From Peptoniphilus vaginalis (lineage in GTDB: Bacteria; Bacillota; Clostridia; Tissierellales; Peptoniphilaceae), in the NCBI RefSeq assembly GCF_900176605.1, contig NZ_FXLP01000004.1, positions 186,001 to 250,000 of the forward strand: a stretch of 64,000 bases of DNA. The letters run 5' to 3'. Positions 31,151 through 40,316 of the stretch are shown here, piece after piece. Both the position numbers and the translations under genes were made by a program. Position 1 is the stretch's first letter. The number at the start of each line of letters is the position of its first letter. The notes under the pieces are model-generated. The model ran no database searches. It saw only the letters and a list, made by a program, of their open reading frames with translations, and was not told the DNA's origin.

Positions 31151-32548
31151 TTATCCCTCGTTTTTTTCTCTTTTAAGTTTCGCATCAAAAATCATATAAG
31201 TGATTGCACCAAGGATTGGAACTATAAGTCCAGTAAGTCCTGTGATTGGATCTTCAATTGCACCTTGGACAACAAGTCCTGCAAAGATTAGGGCTGTAAT
31301 AAGTACAGACACAGGGTAGAACCAAACCTTGTAAGGTCTTTCAATCTTTGGATATTTTTTCCTAAGGATTGGCACACATAAAATTGTAAGAACTGAGAAA
31401 ATCATTCCAGTTATTACAACCATATTAGTAAGTTGGTCAAGATTTGATGAAAGTACAAGTAGGCAAGAGAAGACACATTGTACAATCATTGGAGCTGTTG
31501 GAACCCTATACTTTGGATGAAGTTTTGCAAAGGACTTGAAGAAGTGACCTTCAACTGCCATGGCATAGTACATTCTTGGTTGGGCAAGTATAAGTCCATT
31601 AAGAGTTCCAAACATAGCAAGAATCATGCCAGCACTAACTATTATTACTCCTGCGTGACCAAATACCCTCTTGGCAACTTCTGTTCCAAGATATAGGTTG
31701 TCAGAATTTATCATTGACACGATTTCTTCGTGAGGTATAACCTTCATTATTGCAAAGTTAAATAGAGTATAAAGAACTGTGATACCACCAATACCAACAA
31801 TTAGGGCAAGGGGTAGGTTCTTGTGAGGGTCCTTTATTTCTTCTGCAACTGTGTTTAAGTTAGTCCATCCTTCGTATGCCCATAGAGTTGCAACAACTGC
31901 TATGGCTATCATGCCAAAGATATTTTTTCCACTTGTGCTTGAATATTCAAGAGCTGTTCCAAGACTTAAGTCTGGGCTAACCTTACCTACAAAGAGGGCT
32001 GCTATCATTACTAATCCAATTGGAACAAGTTTTGCCACCATGGATAGGTTTTGTAAAATTGATGAAGCTTTTACTCCAAGCATATTATATATAGTCAAAA
32101 TAATTATCAAAGTTATGGCTGCCATCTTAATTCCAAAGTCAGAAATTTGAAAAAAACTTTTGAAAACTGACATCAAGGCAATGGCAACTGCGGCAACGGA
32201 ACCTGGGCCACCAACTAACCAGTCAGTAAAGCCAGAAATAAATCCAACTATTGGGTGATAGGCTTCGTTTAAGTAGACAATTCTTCCTCCAGCCTTTGGC
32301 ATGGCAGTACCAAGTTCTGCATAGCAAAGTCCACCAAATAGGGTTATAAGTCCACCTATTATCCAACAAATAAGGGCAAGACCAGAGTTCATACCAGTCC
32401 TTTGTAGAACATAGGAGCCAAGATAGAAGATACCTGACCCTATCATGATCCCACCAATAATACTTACGCCACCAAAGACACCAATTTCTCTCTTAAATTC
32501 AGTGGTCTCTGTGGTTAATCTTTCAATGTCCTTTGAATTGTTATTCAT
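31151..32548 (-). CDS. APC-family amino acid permease (LAT-like)
   Basis: This 465-residue transporter has twelve predicted membrane segments. GVSIIGGIMIGSGIFYLGSYVL, the APC substrate loop, lies in helix 1, with WIIGGLITLFGGLCYAELGTAMPKAGG in helix 2 and WAYEGWTNLNTVAEEIKDPHKNLP in helix 6. It resembles L-type amino acid exchangers such as SteT. It is co-oriented with UPF0210/ACT upstream and amidohydrolase and msrC downstream, which suggests use of amino acids or their derivatives. Confidence 0.92.
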   Translation of the reverse strand: MNNNSKDIERLTTETTEFKREIGVFGGVSIIGGIMIGSGIFYLGSYVLQRTGMNSGLALICWIIGGLITLFGGLCYAELGTAMPKAGGRIVYLNEAYHPIVGFISGFTDWLVGGPGSVAAVAIALMSVFKSFFQISDFGIKMAAITLIIILTIYNMLGVKASSILQNLSMVAKLVPIGLVMIAALFVGKVSPDLSLGTALEYSSTSGKNIFGMIAIAVVATLWAYEGWTNLNTVAEEIKDPHKNLPLALIVGIGGITVLYTLFNFAIMKVIPHEEIVSMINSDNLYLGTEVAKRVFGHAGVIIVSAGMILAMFGTLNGLILAQPRMYYAMAVEGHFFKSFAKLHPKYRVPTAPMIVQCVFSCLLVLSSNLDQLTNMVVITGMIFSVLTILCVPILRKKYPKIERPYKVWFYPVSVLITALIFAGLVVQGAIEDPITGLTGLIVPILGAITYMIFDAKLKREKNEG

Positions 32549-32584
32549 AACACACCTCTTCTTTTTTTCTTCTCTTCTTATTTT

Positions 32585-33940
32585 TTAATTTTTAAAGCTG
32601 TGAACTGGGGCTGGTATATATCCACCACGGTTGGCAAACCTGTCAGCACTACCTGGGTGAACTGGGACAATAGGGGCAGAACCTAGTAGGCCACCAAAGG
32701 TTGCCTCATCGCCAACTCCTTTGCCAATAACTGGAATAAGTCTTGCAGCAGTAGTCTTTTGATTTATAATTCCAATCATGGCTTCGTCAGCAATAATTGC
32801 TGCGATAGTAGTTGCCTTTGTGTCCCCTGGGATTGCAATCATATCAAGTCCAACAGAGCAAACACAAGTCATGGCTTCAAGCTTATCAATACCTATGTGA
32901 CCATTTCTTGCAGCTTCAATCATTCCTTCATCTTCACTCACTGGTATGAAGGCACCAGATAGACCACCAACGTGGTCAGATGCCATGATGCCACCCTTTT
33001 TGACAGCGTCATTTAACATGGCAAGGGCTGCAGTAGTTCCGTGACCACCTGCAAATTCAACTCCAATTTCTTCAAGGATTCTTGCAACAGAATCACCTAT
33101 TGCTGGAGTTGGAGCAAGAGATAGGTCAATTGTTCCAAAGGGAACTCCAATTTTTTTAGCAACTTCAGTACCAATTAATTCTCCAAGTCTTGTAATCTTA
33201 AAGGCAGTTTTCTTTATAGTTTCTGAAACAACGTGGAAGCTTTCTCCCCTAACCTTTTCTAGGGCATACTTAACAACTCCAGGTCCAGAAACTCCAACGT
33301 GAAGGACTACATCTCCCATCCCAACACCGTGGAAGGCACCTGCCATAAAGGGATTATCCTCAACTGCGTTGGCAAAAACTACAAGCTTGGCACAGCCAAT
33401 GGAGTCTTTATCCTTAGTCAAGTTTGCAGCCTCTACAATTTTTTCTCCCATTAGCTTAACTGCATCCATATTAAGGCCATTTTTTGTAGTACCAACATTT
33501 ACTGAAGAGCAAACTTTTTCTGTTTCAGCAAGAGCAGCAGGAATTGAGTTTATTAAAATTTCATCAGCAGGAGTCATCTCTCCGTGAACTAGGGCAGAGT
33601 AACCACCGATGAAGTCTACGCCAATTTCCTTTGCAGCAGCATCAAGGGTCCTTGCAAATTCTATGTAGTCCTTCTCATCAGTTGCACCAGCGATTAGGGC
33701 AATAGGTGTAACAGAAACCCTCTTGTTTACAATTTCAACCCCATACTTTTTACCAATTTCGTTGGCATATTCAACTAAGTGCTTGCCATACTTTGTGATC
33801 TTGTCGTAGATCTTCTTGCGGGCAGCATCTCCATCCTTGTCTATGCAATCTAGTAGCGAAATCCCAAGAGTAACTGTCCTAATGTCAAGGTTCTCTTGGT
33901 CCAACATTCTTACAGTTTCTAAAATTCTTTGTCTATCCAT
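32585..33940 (-). CDS. UPF0210 (DUF711, PFL-like) protein
   Basis: This 451-residue protein matches the UPF0210 family, whose fold resembles pyruvate formate-lyase without its glycyl radical. It has [53 protein letters not shown] and [21 protein letters not shown]. The biochemical role is unknown. It is almost always next to a small ACT-domain protein, as here (ten bases apart), which probably senses an amino acid for it. Confidence 0.94.
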   Translation of the reverse strand: MDRQRILETVRMLDQENLDIRTVTLGISLLDCIDKDGDAARKKIYDKITKYGKHLVEYANEIGKKYGVEIVNKRVSVTPIALIAGATDEKDYIEFARTLDAAAKEIGVDFIGGYSALVHGEMTPADEILINSIPAALAETEKVCSSVNVGTTKNGLNMDAVKLMGEKIVEAANLTKDKDSIGCAKLVVFANAVEDNPFMAGAFHGVGMGDVVLHVGVSGPGVVKYALEKVRGESFHVVSETIKKTAFKITRLGELIGTEVAKKIGVPFGTIDLSLAPTPAIGDSVARILEEIGVEFAGGHGTTAALAMLNDAVKKGGIMASDHVGGLSGAFIPVSEDEGMIEAARNGHIGIDKLEAMTCVCSVGLDMIAIPGDTKATTIAAIIADEAMIGIINQKTTAARLIPVIGKGVGDEATFGGLLGSAPIVPVHPGSADRFANRGGYIPAPVHSFKN

Positions 33941-33949
33941 GTCTGCTCC

Positions 33950-34219
33950 TTAAATTTGGTGCATCTTATCAAAGATACCTTGGTGTTGAACTCTTATAGA
34001 AAGGTCTAGTTCCTTGCCAAGTTTTTCATAAGCATCAACAACTTCTTGGAACTCAACGTTCATCTTAGTTAAATCAACTATAACAATCATTGTGAAGCAA
34101 TCATCTAAAATTGTTTGAGTGATATCAACTATGTTTAAGTCGAACTCCACCATCTTCTTTACTACTTCATATACAATACCTATCTTGTCACTACCTATTA
34201 CAGTTATAACAGCTCTCAT
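33950..34219 (-). CDS. ACT-domain regulatory protein (UPF0237)
   Basis: This 89-residue protein is a single ACT domain: MRAVITVIGSDKIGIVYEVVKKMVEFDLNIVDITQTILDDCFTM, then IVDLTKMNVEFQEV. The ATG at 34219 follows AAGGGGG. An upstream in-frame ATG at 34246 would lie before that site. ACT domains of this group bind amino acids, and its constant partner is the UPF0210 protein encoded next. Confidence 0.93.
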   Translation of the reverse strand: MRAVITVIGSDKIGIVYEVVKKMVEFDLNIVDITQTILDDCFTMIVIVDLTKMNVEFQEVVDAYEKLGKELDLSIRVQHQGIFDKMHQI

Positions 34220-34335
34220 AATTTCCCCCTTAAATAAAATTACCATAATTATACCACAGTTTGAGGCTCTAATGCCTCTATTTCTTCTTGCCTTTAGCCA
34301 AGCTTTATTATAATATTTCCTTAAAGGAGGCAGAC

Positions 34336-35415
34336 ATGAAAAAATTTAAAATTATACTTCTTGCCTTGATAGGAATTTTGTTTTTGACATCTTGTGGGAA
34401 AAATGAAAATTCTAAAGAGGCTGAGAATCATGGAGAAAAAAATAAAGTTGAAGAGAAAGAAAAAAGTTCATCAGAAGAAAGTAAGTCAAAGCTTTTTATT
34501 GCAAGAGAAAACCTTGGCGAGTCTGATGGAAAAGTTTCTCTTTCAGAAATAAAGGGCAGCTTAAGTGATGACGACTACGAAAAAATTTTTAAGGACACAA
34601 ATTTAACTAATAAGACAATGGATAAGAGCGAGGATGCTCTAGGTGACGTGATAATTTCTTCTGACGGCAAAGAAGTTAAGCTAGCAAGAGAGAGTCAAAA
34701 AAATATCTTTAACAACGAAGTGCTTGGAAAAGGAAATTCAGAAATCCTTGAGTCAAAGGATAATTTAAGGGACAGGGCCCTAGGCCTTCTACTTTCAAAT
34801 CAAGTGCAAAATATTGAATCTATGAAGAACCCTGGCGACTACCAAATTTATTATACTCACCTAGTTAAGGACTTCTTTGAAGATGGCAAGTTAATTTTTC
34901 TTGCGACTGTAGTTAATCAAAATTATTCCTACAAGAATGGAATTTTTGATCAAGAATCTGGCTACACTATTCCAATGGAACTTCGATATGTCTTAGATCA
35001 AGATAAAAATTTTGTCTTTGATGAAAGAATTGAAGCTCAAGACGGAGCAAACTATGGTCCTTCTGTTAAAAAAATGGCTCGAGGTGACGATGCCATATCT
35101 GACAAATTGATGTTCGCTGGCGAAGTAAAAGAAAACTATGATAGCTTAATGGAAGAATTATTTTATCTAGCTCAGGAAAATGGTCTAAAGGACTTCACCC
35201 ACAAGCTTGAAGAGATCCCCGGCTACGAAAAAGATGTAGTCTACATAGAAAAGGGACCAAACCACATCCCAGGCACAATAGAAATTGCCAAGAAAAAAGA
35301 TTACGAAAACGCAAAGAAAAATGTCGGAAAAGAAAACTGGACCTATTGTGAGGGAGTAGTTTATCACAAGGCCACTGGCATTGCCGTAAAAGGTATAATT
35401 GATTATTTCGAATAA
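34336..35415 (+). CDS. Hypothetical lipoprotein
   Basis: This 359-residue precursor has a signal peptide MKKFKIILLALIGILFLTSC with the lipobox LTSC, then a Lys/Glu/Ser-rich linker of about 35 residues and a large domain. The domain contains DGKVSLSEIKGSLSDDDYEKIF and IYYTHLVKDFFEDGKLIFLATVVNQNYSY. I do not recognise the family. AAAGGAGG before the ATG at 34336 decides the start, since an upstream in-frame ATG lies outside any site. It is transcribed away from the ACT gene and has its own terminator. Confidence 0.85.
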   Translation: MKKFKIILLALIGILFLTSCGKNENSKEAENHGEKNKVEEKEKSSSEESKSKLFIARENLGESDGKVSLSEIKGSLSDDDYEKIFKDTNLTNKTMDKSEDALGDVIISSDGKEVKLARESQKNIFNNEVLGKGNSEILESKDNLRDRALGLLLSNQVQNIESMKNPGDYQIYYTHLVKDFFEDGKLIFLATVVNQNYSYKNGIFDQESGYTIPMELRYVLDQDKNFVFDERIEAQDGANYGPSVKKMARGDDAISDKLMFAGEVKENYDSLMEELFYLAQENGLKDFTHKLEEIPGYEKDVVYIEKGPNHIPGTIEIAKKKDYENAKKNVGKENWTYCEGVVYHKATGIAVKGIIDYFE

Positions 35416-35421
35416 AAAATA

Positions 35422-35455
35422 AAAGACCTGGCTTTTTAACAAACTAGGTCTTTCT
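35422..35455 (+). terminator. Terminator after the lipoprotein gene
   Basis: AAAGACCTGG and CTAGGTCTTT pair with one mismatch around a 12-base loop, followed by CTTTC. It could work in both directions between two convergent genes. Confidence 0.65.
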
Positions 35456-35481
35456 TTCATTCTCTCAAAAAATTTATAAAC

Positions 35482-36216
35482 TTACTTGCAAGCATCAATA
35501 AATTTTTCAAAAATCATATTCATTTCCTTGTCGTCGTACATCATTTCTGGATGCCATTGGACTGCAAGGGCAAATTTTTTGTCGTCTAAGTAAACTGCTT
35601 CTACTAGGCCTTCTTCTGATAGGGCTGCCTTCTTTAGTCCCCTGCCAAGTTCATTTATCCCTTGGTGGTGGTAGGAGTTAGTCCAGATTTCTTCTCTTTT
35701 AAAAATATCAAAAAGTGGAGTGCCTTCTAAGATCCTTAGCTCATGTGAAGGTTCGTTCCTTAACGAATTACTCATTGAGTGAGCTGGAAAACCTGCTGAT
35801 GGTAGGTCTTGGTGGATAGTTCCTCCAAGTGTCACGTTTAAAATTTGAAGTCCCCTACAAATTCCCAAGAAGGGGATGTCCTTTTCAAGGGCATATTCTG
35901 TCATAAAGATTTCTTCGTGGTCTCTTATGTTGTCAAACTTGCCAGCCTTGCCAGAGTTTCTCTCGTTGTAAGTCCTTGGATTTACATCGTGACCACCTGA
36001 TAAAATTAGTCCGTCAATTGTATCCAAGACTTGTCTCATGTCTTCAATAGTCTTTATGTTTGGAATTAAAATTGGGATCCCACCATTTCTTTCAACTGCC
36101 CTAATATAATCTGCTGCTATTAGTTGCCAGTCTTGACCTTCTACTCCAATTTGTCCAACGTCATTTTGAGAAATATCTCTAAGTGAGTTAACAGAAATTC
36201 CTATAATTGGTTTCAT
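35482..36216 (-). CDS. Class I glutamine amidotransferase-like hydrolase (PuuD family)
   Basis: This 244-residue protein is of the gamma-glutamyl-gamma-aminobutyrate hydrolase family. GLILSGGHDVNPRTY and the nucleophile motif FLGICRGLQILNVTLGG (Cys) are visible, with the catalytic His and Glu in VQWHPEMMYDD. Such enzymes cut gamma-glutamyl amides of polyamine or related compounds. No polyamine genes are nearby. The ATG at 36216 lies after GGGAGGACGAAT. Confidence 0.9.
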   Translation of the reverse strand: MKPIIGISVNSLRDISQNDVGQIGVEGQDWQLIAADYIRAVERNGGIPILIPNIKTIEDMRQVLDTIDGLILSGGHDVNPRTYNERNSGKAGKFDNIRDHEEIFMTEYALEKDIPFLGICRGLQILNVTLGGTIHQDLPSAGFPAHSMSNSLRNEPSHELRILEGTPLFDIFKREEIWTNSYHHQGINELGRGLKKAALSEEGLVEAVYLDDKKFALAVQWHPEMMYDDKEMNMIFEKFIDACK

Positions 36217-36347
36217 ATTCGTCCTCCCTTTTTTTATTACACTCATTATAACAAAGACTTACAAAAATTGTAATAGATTAACTCATAGTCTAGCTTAATT
36301 GCCTTAAAAATCAAATTCATATATAATTAATAGATTAGAGGTGTTTT

Positions 36348-37676
36348 ATGAATTTAAACAAACAATTTTTTAAGTTTGTAATCCCATCAATTATTGCCAT
36401 GTGGGTTTTTTCAATTTACACAATCGTAGACGGATTTTTTGTTGCAAACTTCGCCGGTGAGTTGGAGCTATCGGCAGTAACAATAGTTGTTCCCTATGTG
36501 AACTTCTTGTTTGCAATTGCAATTATAACTGGCGTGGGATCACAAACCATTATAGGAATAGAACTAGGCAAGGGCAACAGGGACGATGCCAACAAGGTCT
36601 TTACCTTTATAATTTTATTTATACTTAGCTTTTCAGTGATACTTGCCCTTATTGGAATAATTTTTATGGATCAAATAATAAATTTTCTGGGAGCAGACTC
36701 AACTTTATTTCACCTTTCCCATGACTACTTATCTGTCCTTGTATTCTTTTCGCCCTTCTACATCATAGCCTATGCCTTTGAGGTCTTGGTAAAGGTAGAC
36801 GGCTTTCCTAGGACTGCAATTATCGGTGCTATTTCAGCCTGCCTTACAAACATAGTCCTAGACTATATATTAATAGATAAGTTTCATATGGGAGTAAGGG
36901 GAGCCGCCCTTGCAACAGGTATTGCACAATTTTTGTCCTGCCTCATATTTTTTATCCACTTCAGGGGAGCCAAGGGCTACCTTCGTTTTGTAAAGATAAA
37001 AATGGAATTTAAAGAAGTTATTCACTATCTAAAGAAGACAGTTATCTATGGCTTTGGAGAATTTATCTCTGAGCTAAACACAGCAACCTTTGTCTTTATC
37101 TTTAACCTATTTATAATAAAATACCTTTCACCCGAATATCTTTCTGCCTACGCAGTTATAAATTACATTTCCCTCTTTGCCAACTCAACCTTTCAAGGAG
37201 TTTGTCACGGGACCCTACCCCTTCTCTCCTACTATCACGGATCAAGAGAAAGGGATAAGTCTATAAAAATTATTAGGTTGAGCTTTATCTTCATCTTTAT
37301 AATTTCTGTAATTATGTATTCCATTGCCTACTTTGGAGCAGAAAGCCTCTTCAAAATGTTTTTGGAGAACAAAAATATGATTTCTTCTTCCATAAGACCA
37401 ATGAGGATCTACGCCCTTATGTATTTGTTGGCAGGTCAAAACTTGTTTATTGCATCCTTGTCATCAGCCATTGGAGAGCCACAGTATTCCATCGTCATAA
37501 ATATTTTGAGGGGATCAGTCTCACTCTTCCTTTCAATTTATTTAATGGTTCACATCTTTGGAGTTGACTACCTCTTCTTTGGAGCAGGAGTATCAGAATT
37601 AGTAGTCTTTGCCCTTGCCCTCTACTCCCTAAAGAAGATGCTAGATAAGTCTGCTTTAAGACTTAAAGAAGGATAA
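36348..37676 (+). CDS. MATE-family efflux transporter
   Basis: This 442-residue protein has twelve membrane helices in two six-helix halves. The MATE pattern is clear in FSIYTIVDGFFVANFAGELELSAVTIVVPY and VLVKVDGFPRTAIIGAISACLTNIVLDYILI. MATE pumps use a sodium or proton gradient to expel cationic drugs or metabolites, and the specificity is not visible. GAGGTGTTTT precedes the ATG. A perfect terminator follows. Confidence 0.92.
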   Translation: MNLNKQFFKFVIPSIIAMWVFSIYTIVDGFFVANFAGELELSAVTIVVPYVNFLFAIAIITGVGSQTIIGIELGKGNRDDANKVFTFIILFILSFSVILALIGIIFMDQIINFLGADSTLFHLSHDYLSVLVFFSPFYIIAYAFEVLVKVDGFPRTAIIGAISACLTNIVLDYILIDKFHMGVRGAALATGIAQFLSCLIFFIHFRGAKGYLRFVKIKMEFKEVIHYLKKTVIYGFGEFISELNTATFVFIFNLFIIKYLSPEYLSAYAVINYISLFANSTFQGVCHGTLPLLSYYHGSRERDKSIKIIRLSFIFIFIISVIMYSIAYFGAESLFKMFLENKNMISSSIRPMRIYALMYLLAGQNLFIASLSSAIGEPQYSIVINILRGSVSLFLSIYLMVHIFGVDYLFFGAGVSELVVFALALYSLKKMLDKSALRLKEG

Positions 37677-37690
37677 GTTAATAGATACTA

Positions 37691-37719
37691 AAAAAGGAAG
37701 TCACGTGACTTCCTCTTTT
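37691..37719 (+). terminator. Terminator of the MATE gene
   Basis: AGGAAGTCAC-GTGACTTCCT is followed by CTTTTT, a 10-bp perfect inverted repeat. Confidence 0.8.
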
Positions 37720-37766
37720 TATGCAAAATTTTATTATTTTTTCGTCTTTAGTTTTTAAAATTAAAA

Positions 37767-38645
37767 TCAATCTAAATACTTTTTAAATTCCCCTGGTATG
37801 TTTTCAGAAAGGTAGGCTAGGCCAAAGATATCTGGGCCTACGTGGGCTGCTATGGTTTGACCTATTTCAAGAGGAAGGAACTTATTGTATCCCCTCTCTT
37901 CTAATTTTTTTATTAGGGGATCTATGACTTTTTCGTCGTCGGCATAAACTGGAAAGACTATATCTGATCCATCTGATGTAGTTCTTTCTTCTATCATGTC
38001 CATCATCTTCTTGTAGGACTTGTTCTTGCCACGAACTATTTCTGATACATAAATTTTTCCTTCGCCATCTACTTCTAATATTGGAAGAATGTTTAAGACG
38101 CTTGAAATTTTTGCCTTGGCCTTTGAAATTCTTCCGCCTTCGTAAAGGTATTTGAGGTCGTAAACTGTAAAGATGTGCTTAGTTTTTTCTACCAAAAATT
38201 TGGCAAAGTCTAGGACTTCATCATAAGTTGCTCCATTCTTGGCAGCTAGTCCTGCGAAATAAGTTATTTGTCCGAAGCCAACTGACGCTGCAAGTGAATC
38301 CACTACTTCTACTCTTATGTCATATTTTTCTTCTATTTCTTTTTTTGCCATGCAGGCATTTTGATAGGTACCACTTAGTCCTGAAGATAAGGTTAGGACA
38401 ATAATGTCTTTGCCTTCTTCTGCAAATTTTTCAAACTTCTTTAAGTAGTCATAGTATGTTATTTGGCTTGTCTTAAAAAATGCGCCCTCTCTCATCCTCT
38501 TATAGATTTCTTTGTTAGTAAGGTCTTCTGAAAGGTCTTGGCCCTTTTCGTCTGTCCCCTTTATTCTTATAACTTCCACATCTAAATTCTTTATAGTTTC
38601 TTTATCTAAATCACATGAGGAGTCGGATATTATTTTAAAAGTCAT
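37767..38645 (-). CDS. DegV-family fatty-acid-binding protein
   Basis: This 292-residue protein has the DegV layout: FKIISDSSCDLDKE at the start, ILTLSSGLSGTYQNACMAK, VVDSLAASVGFGQI, YLYEGGRISKAKAKISSVLNILPIL and a C-terminal IGQTIAAHVGPDIFGLAYL. DegV (FakB) proteins carry fatty acids to the FakA kinase for phospholipid synthesis. fakA is not in this window. The ATG at 38645 follows AGGAGGGACAA. An in-frame ATG further upstream has no site. Confidence 0.94.
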   Translation of the reverse strand: MTFKIISDSSCDLDKETIKNLDVEVIRIKGTDEKGQDLSEDLTNKEIYKRMREGAFFKTSQITYYDYLKKFEKFAEEGKDIIVLTLSSGLSGTYQNACMAKKEIEEKYDIRVEVVDSLAASVGFGQITYFAGLAAKNGATYDEVLDFAKFLVEKTKHIFTVYDLKYLYEGGRISKAKAKISSVLNILPILEVDGEGKIYVSEIVRGKNKSYKKMMDMIEERTTSDGSDIVFPVYADDEKVIDPLIKKLEERGYNKFLPLEIGQTIAAHVGPDIFGLAYLSENIPGEFKKYLD

Positions 38646-38886
38646 TTGTCCCTCCTGCTGTTTCCAGCTCTTATATTTCAAAAATAATTTTATGCCGATT
38701 TTTATAAATATTCTAAATCTTTTTTTGCTTAGTTTTTAAATATATTTCCCTTTATATTTTTATTTTTAAGGAAATTTCATCACTTTTTATATTATAACAT
38801 AGGGAAAAATTTTCATATATTATTTTATTAGAATAAATCTAAGTTCAATAAACTTAATTTTTTATTTAATTTGATATAATAATTTT

Positions 38887-39339
38887 ATGGAAATTAAGTT
38901 TATGAAAGAGGCCATCCGCTATGGCCACAGGTCTCTATTGTCAGATGACGTGCCAATAGGTTGTGTCGTTGTTAAGAATAATAAAATAATTGGATATGGC
39001 TACAATAAAAAAGAGGACTTAAAGAACCCTACAGCTCACGCAGAGATCATGGCAATATCTATGGCTTCAAGGCACCTAAATTCTTATCATCTTGAAGGCT
39101 GTGACATCTACGTTACTCTCGAGCCCTGCCTTATGTGTGTGGGGGCAATCTTAAATGCCCGCATCAAAAATTTATATTTTGGTGCTCGCAACAAGAGGTT
39201 TGGTGCTGTGGTCTCCCACCAAAAAATAGAAAAACTCATAACTAATCACAGGATTAATTATGAGTTTGGTATCTTGGAAAGAGAATGTGCAAGTTTAATC
39301 ACTGGCTTCTTCTCAGACCTTAGGAAGAGGTCCAAATAA
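38887..39339 (+). CDS. tadA: tRNA-specific adenosine deaminase
   Basis: This 150-residue deaminase makes inosine at position 34 of tRNA-Arg(ACG). The active site is visible as NPTAHAEIMAI (His and catalytic Glu) and LEPCLMCVGAI (two Cys), which bind zinc. There is no purine-rich site before the ATG. The -10 TATAAT at 38875-38880 ends six bases upstream, so transcription would begin at or next to the A of the ATG, and the mRNA is probably leaderless. The 3' end overlaps the convergent PAP2 gene by 27 bases. Confidence 0.93.
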   Translation: MEIKFMKEAIRYGHRSLLSDDVPIGCVVVKNNKIIGYGYNKKEDLKNPTAHAEIMAISMASRHLNSYHLEGCDIYVTLEPCLMCVGAILNARIKNLYFGARNKRFGAVVSHQKIEKLITNHRINYEFGILERECASLITGFFSDLRKRSK

Positions 39340-39864
39340 GAAGGGTAGGTTTACTTGCATAAAGTCTAATAAAAATTTGTCGTAATAGTTCTTTGTGACA
39401 AGGGCGATAATTATTCCAATGATTGCCCCTATGATTACGTCGCTAGGATAGTGAACGAAGTGGTAGATCCTTGAGAAGGCAATTAGGGTTGCTATCACAA
39501 GAAAGAAGATCCCCATCCCCCTGAAGTAAAAGTAAATTGTGAGAGCCGCTGCAAAGGATGATGATGCGTGACCTGATGGAAAGGAAAAGTCTGTGGGATC
39601 CTTTATAAGGAGTTCCACCTTTGTTATCCATGATGGTCTCTTTCTCTTTAAAATATTTTTTAGTAAGAGGTTACAAACTATGCCGTTAAAGATTAGGGCA
39701 AGTATTACATTTATGCTCTCTATCCTAAAGCCAAGATAGAAGAGGATGTAAACTGTAAAAAGCCAAATTGCTCCCCCAGTTCCCAGATGGGTTATGGCTA
39801 TCATATACCTATTTAAGACTTCGTTCCTTATGCCAAGGAGCCAGTTTAAAAATTTGCTATCCAT
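39313..39864 (-). CDS. PAP2-family membrane phosphatase
   Basis: This 183-residue membrane protein has the three phosphatase motifs: KNILKRKRP, the PSGHASSSFA segment, and SRIYHFVHYPSDVIIGA. About five hydrophobic helices surround them. The family includes undecaprenyl pyrophosphate and phosphatidate phosphatases, and the substrate is not clear here. It converges on tadA with a 27-base overlap of coding ends. Confidence 0.92.
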   Translation of the reverse strand: MDSKFLNWLLGIRNEVLNRYMIAITHLGTGGAIWLFTVYILFYLGFRIESINVILALIFNGIVCNLLLKNILKRKRPSWITKVELLIKDPTDFSFPSGHASSSFAAALTIYFYFRGMGIFFLVIATLIAFSRIYHFVHYPSDVIIGAIIGIIIALVTKNYYDKFLLDFMQVNLPFLFGPLPKV

Positions 39865-39890
39865 TAAAACTCCTATAATTTTTATAAAAA

Positions 39891-39909
39891 ATGCCTATCG
39901 CTAGGTCAT
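39891..39909 (-). terminator. Terminator-like hairpin after the small DUF3787-like gene
   Basis: The minus strand has CCTA-GCGA-TAGG with ATG/CAT flanks and a following T6 run, five bases after the gene's stop. Confidence 0.55.
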
Positions 39910-39913
39910 GAAT

Positions 39914-40153
39914 TTACATTCTATTTTCCTTGTCGACCCATTCTTTAGCTTCTTCAACTGATTCTTCTGTTGGAATTTCGATTCCCGTTTCAGGATCTTT
40001 ACCTGCAACTTTTGCATATAAATCAGAGTCTGCTCTGTTGCTAGGGTGAATTTCATTTTGTTGATCTATATTAGCTTTCATTTCTTTCTTCTTTGCATCA
40101 GAAAGAGTTTTTGAGTTTTCAATTAAATCTTTTTCTCTTTTATTGTCTGTAAT
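39914..40153 (-). CDS. Small DUF3787-like protein with an apparent ATT start
   Basis: The frame reads (ATT)TDNKREKDLIENSKTLSDAK and continues for 79 residues to IPTEESVEEAKEWVDKENRM. The C-terminal I-P-[ST]-E-E-x-V-x-x-A-K-E-W-V pattern resembles the DUF3787 small proteins of clostridia, some of which are spore-surface associated. GGAGAG lies seven bases before the ATT, and no ATG, GTG or TTG stands there. The frame has a stop nine codons upstream. Either ATT is used, or ATG was lost and translation starts at the internal ATG 26 codons on. The rest of 39865-40316 shows no other gene. Confidence 0.5.
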   Translation of the reverse strand: MTDNKREKDLIENSKTLSDAKKKEMKANIDQQNEIHPSNRADSDLYAKVAGKDPETGIEIPTEESVEEAKEWVDKENRM

Positions 40154-40316
40154 AATGTCTCTCCACTTTTATATTACTTATATAGTAATACAAAAATCTA
40201 CTAATTTCAAATTAAGGGTGGTGTTTTAAATATTTTAAGCTTATATCTTTAGTTTGGCTTTAGCTTTTAATTTTTGGGTAAGTGTTTAATATTAAATATG
40301 TATTAGGAAGTGTTAT

